Origin: Cyathus striatus
Lineage: Eukaryota; Basidiomycota; Agaricomycetes; Agaricales; Nidulariaceae
Length of the DNA stretch: 64,000 nucleotides
Assembly (NCBI GenBank): GCA_025738555.1
Contig: JAOVFP010000023.1
Location: 620,001 to 684,000 of the forward strand
Direction of reading: 5' to 3'
A model generated the notes under the pieces. It ran no database searches. It saw only the letters and a program-made list of their open reading frames with translations, and was not told where the DNA came from. A program made the translations under genes and the position numbers. Of the stretch, positions 35,020 to 43,649 are shown piece after piece (the stretch's first letter is position 1; each line of letters begins with the position of its first letter).

Positions 35020-35964
35020 CTACCAAGTTCGCCTACCACTTGGCGATTGGTATCCGCGAGGTTTCCGAGTTGAGTAATCATCTCCCTCTGCTGAGATGAT
35101 GGTGTCATTCTGCAACCGCATAGCGCTTAGGACAGATGTCGTGACATTCATGGATGTGAACAGGGAGACTAGATTAGCAGAATCATTTACACTAGAGGAT
35201 CAGAACAATGGACCCACTACTGCGGATGAAGGACGAATGAACTCATCATCTGTATCGTCGATCCGAGCCTGTTTCATGCTTTGTCGAGACAACTGGTGAG
35301 ATGGTGCAACGGATGGGGGACCCATGTGGGTATCCGAGTGTTCTGAAGGACCGGATGGACCGGGACTCATTCCAGCTTTGTTCCAGCCTTGAGTGCTAAG
35401 GGAACATTTTCCCTTAATCACCCTGCAAGCAATGCAAGCACTACAGGGAGTTCCTATAAACTATACGGACTGATAATCGTGTTTTACTCACCTGTTTGAC
35501 TCTCTCAGGTGATAACACTCAGTTCCCTGATCCTGACAGTTTAGGCAAGGCACATCATGATAGTATCGTAGTTCCTTTGGCTCTCCAGAGTCATCCTTAC
35601 CCTTACCCTTACTCTTCTCCATGTTACCACCACTTCCCGCCTCATATCCAGACCCTGTCACATCTCCCGATGCTTCCGAACCACTTCCGATACTCATATC
35701 TGTCAGATTTACGACCCGCGGCACAACCGTGTTTGCTGCCTTACCGGAACAGATGGATGGGATCATTGCCAGTGGAACATTGACATACGCGACATTCTCG
35801 CGTCTAGGAGCCAGGTTTACAGGCCTCAGCTTTGGTCTCAGCTTTCTGGAACTACTCCGGGATGCTGGAGTCGAAGTATCTGCCTGCTGGTTCGCTGCAC
35901 GAAAGGCTAGGAAAGCAGCAAACTCCTCTGAAGATATATTCGCTGGAGTGACACTCTTATCCAT
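35020..35964 (-). pseudogene. Antisense Zn2Cys6-like gene of Gypsy-3
   Basis: Opposite strand, between pol and the 3' LTR. Starts MDKSVTPANISSEEFAAFLA at 35964, Ser/Gly-rich, reaching CLNCQDQGTEC (CX2CX6C) at about 35500. A GTGAGT donor follows, and about 60 bases on a second CX2CX6C, CIACRVIKGKC, then SPGPSGPSEHSDTHMG and a hydrophobic/helical tail. The two halves do not join in frame with the obvious acceptor, and a TGA (35200-35202; CGA would restore Arg) interrupts the tail, so this copy is dead. The same layout occurs in Gypsy-4. Function unknown; the Cys pattern resembles the fungal Zn2Cys6 DNA-binding cluster. Confidence 0.6.
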
Positions 35965-36106
35965 GATGGGGGTTAGGAAGGAATCAGATGCGCATATGTT
36001 CTCTTATTTGAATATCTACTAACCAATAGGATTTCTTGTATTATTTTTAGTTATATATTCTCGCACACAGTATGACCTCATGGGCTCGGCCCTAAAAGGG
36101 GGATAC

Positions 36107-36836
36107 TGTTATATCCGTGTCCGGATACATCGTGCTGACATTCCCATGTGACCTTCTAACATACCCAGTCCATTCCCAGAACATACCCGCTTCGGGTTTA
36201 CACTTCCCGACATTCCTGCCCGGGAACGTACCTGGAACCCATCAGGTTTTCTATCGGATACTTCAGATACGTACTTTCTCTTATGATGGCCTCACCGCGT
36301 CATCATTCTATTACTCCTCTCTTCCATTCCTACTTATACGTTTCATTATGGCCTTTGTAGATTAGTTCCTTATTCTTCATTCTGAGCGTGTCATTTGCGC
36401 CCCTACTCTGCTTTGCCCAGACTTCATTTCCTACTTACTCCTTTGACTTGTCCTTTGTATAATACTTCTACATTCATATCTACAGGTTCCTACTTAGTAT
36501 AAGTAGTCTTCCAGATGTAATAGGTAGTCTTCAGTATTCATATCAACTCTGTACACTTTCTTCCTACACTAAGTTCCAAAACCCACTCCGGGTTTTCCTT
36601 CGGGTTTCTCTCCCACTGCCTAGTGTAGTGGCGAAGCCCTCTCTTATATTCTGGAATGTTTCCTTACATTGGATATTATCTGTTGTGAAATATGAACCAT
36701 TCCCTGGGGATATCCAGGTGGCACAGCACATACGCTGAAGCCACGGTTCACTTCCGCACTTCCGCTCTCATTCCCATACCCGTACTCACTTCGGGTTTCT
36801 GTTATAGTTCTCCCACGCCCTCCGGTGTCAGGCATG
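36107..36836 (+). repeat. Gypsy-3 3' LTR (3' boundary approximate)
   Basis: Begins TGTTATATCC directly after a polypurine tract (AAAAGGGGGATAC). Contains the conserved LTR core GGCACAGCACATACGCTGAA near 36720. No clear CA terminus was found; the end is set where the sequence turns AT-rich, and the LTR may be truncated. Confidence 0.6.
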
Positions 36837-37963
36837 ATTTTTGATTATATATAATGCATGCAAATGCACTGTATACCACAATTAAAGAAATTGCACTGTC
36901 ATGTCACATGACTGAATACTTCACACCATCACATGATACAATACACTACTAATCAAATATACCCAATACCATACATGAACAAACCAATACCTTACATGAA
37001 CAAATAACTTTAAATCACCATTAAACATCATACACATATCAATAATTAATCGCTTGCACAAACAATGCACTAACAAAGGATAACATGACACTCTTTCATT
37101 GTGTTATTCATCCATTGTATAAAGACAATGAGAGACTATTTATATACAACTCCATTGTTTTCAATCCTATTGTTCATAATAAATGAACTGCATTGTACTA
37201 TTCACCTATTTTTGAAGACAATGAGAAAACTATTTATATACAACTCCATTGTTTTCAATCCTATTGTTCATAATAAATGAACTACATTGTACTCTTTACC
37301 CATTGTCCAAAGACAATGTGAAACTATTTATATATGACTCCATTGTTTTTCACTGCCATTGTTCACACAATGGCAGATAGGTATCTATTGTTCACTGCTC
37401 CATTGTTATAAAAATGGATTCCTATTGTTCTTGCCCAGAACAATGTAGCTCTTTATTTAGAACAATGTAATTCATTACACATTGTTCTGATATATGCTAT
37501 TGTTCTCTGCTGACTAACCCTCAAATACCATTGTCCTGTACAGCCTCAGATCTAAAATCTACACTTGCACATTACTTGTTTTGGAGAACAATGTAGATTG
37601 GTAGAGTGGGAATTGGATTACTAAGCAGGTTGGGAAAAGGTATATAAGGAGGGCAGTTTGGCAGTAGATAGATAGCTACCCACCCCCAGTAGTCTCACCC
37701 AATTGTCATTAGTCATTAGTTATTAGTACAGTTTTATCAGCACAGCCAGTACAGTCAGTATCAGTAACAGTCACAGAAATCGAAGCAGTCACAGTCACAG
37801 TCACAGATAAAGTATCAGTCACAGTCACAGTATCAGTCAGAGTAACAGTAACAGAATAAGAAGCAGATCATAGGTCAAGTTCTAAGCAAGTTGAACATTG
37901 ATCTATACAACATCCGGGTGTCGTCGCATTGTTTCCCAGTAGGAAGGGAATCGGTACATAACA
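36837..37963. other. AT-rich spacer with ATTGT-rich repeats and a TATA/CAGTCA segment
   Basis: No gene. About 37120-37360 holds 2-3 diverged copies of a unit of about 105 bp (CAATGAGAAACTATTTATATA, CTCCATTGTTTTCAATCCTA). At 37640 a TATATAAGGAGGG box is followed about 60 bases on by CAGTCACAG-type simple repeats (about 37735-37860). This looks like a promoter plus untranslated leader, perhaps a remnant of another retroelement. Confidence 0.45.
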
Positions 37964-38197
37964 CTTCTCCCACTTGGGCCTTGACCCAACTCTGCTATTT
38001 TGCCACTTACTCCACTTTGTTCTAAATACAGAACTGGAAGTCCAAGGGGTGCAACACACAAGTTGAAGCCAATGTTCCACTACTCCCATACTTGTTCACT
38101 ATCTCCACACACCTTACTAATGTTGTACAAGTTACTCCGCTATTAGACTATCTACTCCGAGGTTCTTGTTCCTAGTGGAATAGAACAGGACATGACA
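37964..38197 (+). repeat. LTR-B fragment (3' part)
   Basis: Matches the last 230-240 bases of the solo LTR at 38243-38851 (CTTCTCCCACTTGGGCC ... GGACATGACA). The 5' part is missing. It ends at TGACA, directly followed by a Gypsy-4-type LTR relic. Confidence 0.75.
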
Positions 38198-39091
38198 GAT
38201 TTGTACTTAGTCCTCAGTTTTGTATTGAACTACATCCTCACCTGTCATATCCATGACAATCCCTGTACCATTGGAGTCAACTCTGGGTTTACTCCGCTTT
38301 TAGTATGTTTCCTCCAGACTATGTATACTTGTTATATATCAAACTCTTCCTTACTAATGTTTACTTGTAACTGTTTACTTGTTCCTTCCCTTTAATATTA
38401 CTACCTCATTCTCCGGCCACAGCCATTTCTCCTATGACTATAATCTAGAGGCGTACTACTAGTTTACCATGTTCTACATTTCATGGAGTTTACTTAACCC
38501 TAGGATGCCACATACCCATGGGCATTACTCTGTACACATTCGGACAAAGTAGTTTACTATATAAACTACTCCTGTAATGTAGATAGACTTCAGTTTCAAA
38601 TCAACTATGTTTACACCCTTCTCCCACTTGGGCCTTGACCCAACTCTGCTATTTTGCCACTTACTCCACTTTGTTCTAAATACAGAACTGGAAGTCCAAG
38701 GGGTGCAACACACAAGTTGAAGCCAACGTTCCACTACTCCCATACTTGTTCATTATCTCCACACACCTTACTAATGTTGTACAAGTTACTCTGCTGTTAG
38801 ACTATCTACTCCGAGGTTCTTGTTCCTAGTGGAATAGAATGGGACGTGACATCACCCTTTCATCTGACTTGAGTTACACCTCTCGTCTTCTGTCTCTCAT
38901 CTTCTCCAAAGAGCTTGCCCTTACTCTGAAATACAGGACCAGGAATCCCAGGGGCACAGCACATAAGCTGAAGCCGAAGTCCTACCCCCTGAGTTCTTGT
39001 TCTCCGCTTTTGTCTCATACTCACCCTCACTTCTCTGTAGTCACCCTCTCATACTCCACTGCCAAGTCAGGCTAGGGGCACGGTCATGACA
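38198..39091 (+). repeat. Gypsy-4-type LTR relic interrupted by a solo LTR
   Basis: 38198-38242 and 38852-39091 together match the last 280 bases of the Gypsy-4 5' LTR (about 41542-41822), starting GATTTGTACTTAG and ending GGTCATGACA. The solo LTR at 38243-38851 sits inside it. Confidence 0.8.
38243..38851 (+). repeat. Solo LTR of family B with TCACC target duplication
   Basis: 609 bp, TGTCATATCC...GGGACGTGACA, with terminal TGTCA/TGACA. Flanked by TCACC on both sides (38238-38242 and 38852-38856), and the interrupted LTR rejoins exactly. Typical product of LTR-LTR recombination. Confidence 0.9.
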
Positions 39092-40731
39092 AGATTCTAA
39101 TACTTTATCCTGCGAATAGGCTAATATATTGTAATAGGAAGAGGGGTTACACCATGAGCAAGTGATTGGACAATGGGAACTTGTGTCTAAGCAACAATAA
39201 CTTGTGAGTGCTTGTAAGTGCTTGAAAATTTCCTTATTAGGATGCTTACAAGCTGTTACAAGTTGCTACAAGTAAATTTACCGACTCCTGAAGCATACTG
39301 TAGCATTTACTTAGAACTACCTAGTATTTGACTCTAGGTTTTCTACACAGACAACATATGCATATGGAATTCCATTTTATAATCAGTGATAGAGTGTCCA
39401 CTGTTGGTCTGTTGTGCTGTAAATTGTGAGGCACACTTGTATTAGTCATCAGATTAACTACACACAAATAGTGCTCAACATTTCAAGCAAGTTGATGACA
39501 AATATTGGACAAATATTGACTCAGTTATTGGGGGAGCTTGCTCCCCCTATTTGTCTGTGTTGGCAAGTGAAAATGCATAGTGGCTGTGCATCAACAACCA
39601 GATTTTGCTGCCACACTCAGATTCCTCCACCATTCTTGGATTTGTCTGAAACACTTGTCAGATTTGCCAGCCATACTTGGATTTCTCCACCACATTTGGA
39701 ATTTTCCATAAATGCTTGGGTTTGTCCACTTTGTGATGGTGGGCACTGGGCCAATACAGTGTATTAGTCAGCATTGTGATGGTGCATCAAATACACACAT
39801 TTCCATCATAAATACACCTCTGCTCAAACTTTAGATCCAATAATGGGTACTTTTTACTAAGTTTGTGCTTTTATATCACCTTCAAATACTATTGGATAAT
39901 TGGTACTAGGCAACCAGTGCACCCATGCATTTAACCATAGTAGAAAAATTTGAGACAAGGATTATGTATTAGAATGAAGCAAGGGCATTTAGAGTGAAGG
40001 TAGAATAAATAAATAATGCACAGGCTATTAAAATAAAATTAGAACATCAGAACAAAAGTTGGACTACTATTTAGTATATAAAAATGAAGCACAAATTAAT
40101 AGAACATTGAAGACAAGACTACTGATACAAAGTACATAATTATCATTCTGATTACATTCTGTTTAAACAAAATTCAAGCTGAAATAGTGGCATTTAAAAT
40201 ATAGTGCAACAAGTTAATTTAGAATGTATAAAAAAAATATAACTAAAAACTAGGATTCGTCAAGCTTGCCCTTTAATGTGCATCATGAAGTGACATACAT
40301 TACATGTTCAGTCAATGCCAAGCTTTGACTTAAACTATTGACTGAGTGATTGACTGGCACAACACTGCTGTAAAGTTAAAAGAGGATGAACAAAAGTGCA
40401 ATAGGCAAATTGCTGAAGAATTGAACTCCATGTACATGAGCACTGGCTTCGAACAACATCACCTTGCTTGGCAAGGTTTCTCCAGGTCATAATTGGGTTC
40501 ACTTTTCGACCTGCATGTGATTCACATGATTACTGCATTGACAGTTCTTCATTGATTCTACCTGCCCTTGAATGACTGTCTGGCTGGCCTTTGGTTTGTT
40601 TGTGCTCGTCACTATCCACCTTCCTTCCTTGTTGACTTATTGTTGCCAAGTTCCTTCCCTTGTTGTGCTTGCTCATACTCTGTTTCCGATGTTTGTCTCA
40701 TTTTCATTTGCAGAAAAATTCTGTCTCTTAG
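39092..40731. other. Gene-free AT-rich region
   Basis: No supportable gene over 1.6 kb. It includes the hairpin motif at 39530-39547, whose reverse complement is at 16396-16413. The upstream exons of the phosphatidylserine decarboxylase relic should lie in the last few hundred bases, but I could not read them with confidence. Confidence 0.5.
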
Positions 40732-41198
40732 CCGAATGCATGACCAGTCCAAAATGAGGATGACCATCTCAGGGTATGCAGTGCAGCTGACTGCCGTCTC
40801 ACTGTATATCCATCAGTTGATCTCACAAAGGAATGTTGGTAAGCTTTCTAACCTTCTGTGAAGTGCATAACATGTATGTTAGTCAGGATCAAGGGAATAA
40901 ATTTCACTGTCCCTAATCTGCTAAACGTTTCACCAACTTCAAGCAAAGCAAGGGCCTTCGAAAATGCAAGCCTCACAATCTTCCGTCTTGCACCAGCAGA
41001 TTATCACCATTTTCATAGCCCCATAGATGGATCCATTGGTGAAGTGGAACACATACCCAGCCAATTCTACACAGGTAAGTACTCTTTCATGAGACTTCTT
41101 ATGAACATGAGCTAATAGCTGTCAGTTAACCCACAGGTGGTGAATGAACCTGGGTTTGATGTTTTCACTGTGAACTGTCGATCAGTGTTATACCTCAA
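40732..41198 (+). pseudogene. Phosphatidylserine decarboxylase relic, 5' part (split by Gypsy-4)
   Basis: Exons 40732-40838, 40887-41074 and 41125-41198 read PNA-stop-PVQNEDDHLRV, CSAADCRLTVYPSVDL, WIKGINFTVPNLL, IFRLAPADYHHFHSP, IGEVEHIPSQFYTVNPQ and NEPGFDVFTVNCRSVLYL, the conserved body of phosphatidylserine decarboxylase (phosphatidylserine to phosphatidylethanolamine). A TGA at 40741-40743 replaces an expected Arg CGA. Splice sites are otherwise good. The reading stops at the CTCAA target site of Gypsy-4 and resumes at 54853. N-terminal exons not found. Confidence 0.8.
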
Positions 41199-41822
41199 TG
41201 TTATACCTCAACTCCGCCTTTCCCTTTGTTTACTCCGGACTTTGATTACGCTCTTAGTATTACATACTGATTACTGTACATAGATTACTCTTGTTTCCTT
41301 TCTTCCGTTCTACTGAGCTATCCCCTCAGTAATGTAGTATACATCGTCACTTATCATTCTTAAGTGTGCCACTATCAGTTTTACTTTACACCGCCATACG
41401 CACTCACTTCTCCGACGTGTTTTATTATGTTTAATTAGTTATAGTCTTCATTCTACGTACGCCTACCCTGACTGTACTTCTCCGCTGGCCTTGGCCAGCA
41501 GCCTTTACTTACTCCAAGTCTCTAGTATTTAAGTAGTACTTGATTTGTACTTAGTCTTTAGTTTCGTATTGAACTACATCCTCACCCTTTCGTCTGACTT
41601 GAGTTACAACTCTCGTCTTCCGTCTCTCGTCTTCTCCGAAGGGCTTGCCCTTACTCCGAAATCCAGGACCGGGAATCCCAGGGGCGCAGCACATAAGCTG
41701 AAGCCGAAGTCCTACCCCCTGAGTTGTCGTTCTCCACCTTTGTCTATTACTCACCCCTCGTTTCTCCACAGTCACCCTCTCGTACTCCGCCGCCAAGTCA
41801 GGCTAGGGGCACGGTCGTGACA
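41199..41822 (+). repeat. Gypsy-4 5' LTR (short at its start)
   Basis: From ACTCCGCCTTTCCC (41211) it matches the 3' LTR up to TTTAATTAGT, then continues to GGTCGTGACA. The first bases TGTTATA differ from the TGTCATATCC start of the 3' copy. Contains the conserved core at 41676-41705. Confidence 0.85.
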
Positions 41823-41876
41823 GTATACGAAACTACCACCTTGGATTCCTCTTCTCATAACGCCTTTCTTTCTCTC

Positions 41877-43649
41877 ATGGCTACCCACACGCAGACTCAG
41901 ACTGCACATGCTAGGAGCCATGAACAACAGCAAAACGATGTGCACCATAGCAATCGTCTAGTTGCTCAGCAAGCCCGTGAACGTAACGCAGCTAACACGC
42001 CTCGTCGTGTTGACTCTACTCCGCCTCTCTCTCGGCGGAACGCCCCACCCTCAGCTAGTGCTCTCGTCTCTGGAGGAATTACCTCCACTCATCGTGCAGC
42101 TCGTGAACTTCAGCTGGTTCACAGCAATCAATTGCACGCTCCACACCCAATTCCATTGAGCGTTCCTTACGACCCCACCCTTACCCCCACTGCGTCCATA
42201 GAACCAGTGGATACTCAACTACCTCCGGAAGGTGTAGCTGCACGCCAGCAGCAAACACCCACAGCCCATTCACCACCCACCCAACAGCCTGTAGCTTCAG
42301 GCAGTGGAGGACTTCCTCCACTACCACCTTCCTCCGCTGGCAATTCTGCCAGAGTTGGTAATGGCGGACCTCCAGACGATGCTGGAGATGATGGTAACAG
42401 TTCCGGAGATGATGATCAAGGAGACGACGATCAAGGGGACGATGATGAGCAGGCAGGTGCCGGTGGCAATGGTCCTGGCGGACCAAATGGCCCCGGAGGT
42501 CCTCCCTCTAATCCCCCCTCCAATTCTCCCTCAGAACCTCCTTCAAGGCCTCCCTCCAGGGGCCCCTACCGCGACCCTTGTCACCCAACTGCAAGACCCC
42601 ACTACAATTTCACCCGGGATGAAATCCTGGAAATGGTGGCCTCTGTGGCGGGTTATTTTGCCCCGCCACCACCACCTCCACCACCTCCTCCTCCCGTTCG
42701 GGAGAAGAAGGTTAACCAGCCGGACAACTTCAACGGCTCCAACACGCTTAAGCTGGAGCCCTTCATTACGCAAGTCCGCTTGGTGTTCCAGAACAACCCC
42801 CAGTTGTACCCGAACGACGCCTCTAAAGTCAACTACACGTTGACTTTCCTCCGTGGCTCTGCCAGCAATTTGTTTGCCACTCATCTCGATGATGATGCAT
42901 ATGAGCCATGGATGGATTCATGGGGCTACTTCATTCAGCTCCTCCGGACTCACTTCGGCCATACCAACCCTGTTGGTGAGGCAGAAATCCGCATATTCTC
43001 CCTCCACATGGAGGATAACCAGCGTCTCACTACATACGAGATCAAGTTTAATAAGTATGCAGCCCTCTTGCCTTGGGATGATGCCGCCCTCAACTCGGCA
43101 TACTACCGTGGCCTTTGTCCTCATCTGAAGGACGCTCTCTCTCATCGAGAGCAAGGCCAGCCTACGACCCTTGCTGGGACAAAGAAGGTAGCCCAGGGCT
43201 ACGATCAGAGGCATTGGGAGCGCAACACCGAGCGCAACATTGAGGAGAAGCGCAGCAAGTCTGCTGCCAAGTCTTCGGAGAAGCCTAAGGGCAATCAGAA
43301 TTCGAAGTCAACTTCGAATTCTTCCTCCTCCTCCAAGACTCCATCCTCCTCTACCTTCTCCTCCGCCTCTTCTACCTCCGCTTCGTCCTCGGGGAAACCC
43401 AAGAACAAGCAAAAGCAGAACCAGTCCAAGGCACCAGACTTGACTGGGAAGCTTGGTTCTGACGGGAAACTCACCCCAGAGGAATGTAAATGTCGCCTGG
43501 ACCAGAAGCTTTGCCTATTCTGTGGCAACGCCGGTCATCAGGCCAAGGACTGTCGAAAGGCAGCCTCTGCCGCCAAAGCCCGTGTGGCCACTGCCACCTC
43601 TACCGAGGCAACTCCCTCGGCGAACTCGGCTGAGAGTTCGAAAAAATAG
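41877..43649 (+). CDS. gag: Gypsy-4 gag
   Basis: About 590 residues from ATG 41877 (MATHTQTQTAHARSHEQ). Order: low-complexity Pro/Gly/Asp-rich N-terminus, a poly-Pro run, the capsid domain (KKVNQPDNFNGSNTLK, LEPFITQVRLVFQNN, YPNDASKVNYTLTFLRG), a Lys/Ser-rich linker and a zinc knuckle CLFCGNAGHQAKDC near the C-terminus. Ends SSKK-stop within TTCGAAAAAATAG. The longer upstream frame to 41724 runs into the LTR and is not used. Confidence 0.9.
   Translation: MATHTQTQTAHARSHEQQQNDVHHSNRLVAQQARERNAANTPRRVDSTPPLSRRNAPPSASALVSGGITSTHRAARELQLVHSNQLHAPHPIPLSVPYDPTLTPTASIEPVDTQLPPEGVAARQQQTPTAHSPPTQQPVASGSGGLPPLPPSSAGNSARVGNGGPPDDAGDDGNSSGDDDQGDDDQGDDDEQAGAGGNGPGGPNGPGGPPSNPPSNSPSEPPSRPPSRGPYRDPCHPTARPHYNFTRDEILEMVASVAGYFAPPPPPPPPPPPVREKKVNQPDNFNGSNTLKLEPFITQVRLVFQNNPQLYPNDASKVNYTLTFLRGSASNLFATHLDDDAYEPWMDSWGYFIQLLRTHFGHTNPVGEAEIRIFSLHMEDNQRLTTYEIKFNKYAALLPWDDAALNSAYYRGLCPHLKDALSHREQGQPTTLAGTKKVAQGYDQRHWERNTERNIEEKRSKSAAKSSEKPKGNQNSKSTSNSSSSSKTPSSSTFSSASSTSASSSGKPKNKQKQNQSKAPDLTGKLGSDGKLTPEECKCRLDQKLCLFCGNAGHQAKDCRKAASAAKARVATATSTEATPSANSAESSKK

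Larger units (their letters stand above)
30565..36836 (+). mobile_element. Gypsy-3: 5'-truncated Ty3/Gypsy chromovirus
   Basis: Starts inside gag exactly at the right end of IR-1; its 5' LTR and gag N-terminus are missing. It contains the gag end, pol, an antisense Zn-cluster gene, a polypurine tract and a 3' LTR starting at 36107. The 3' boundary of the LTR is not certain. Many Arg codons have become Cys, His, Gln, Trp or stop by CpG changes, so this copy is older than Gypsy-1. Confidence 0.85.

Noticed and set aside
37868..38089. Minus-strand ORFs repeated at 38525-38743 as a gene family
   Set aside because: They are the reverse reading of LTR-B, duplicated because the LTR is.
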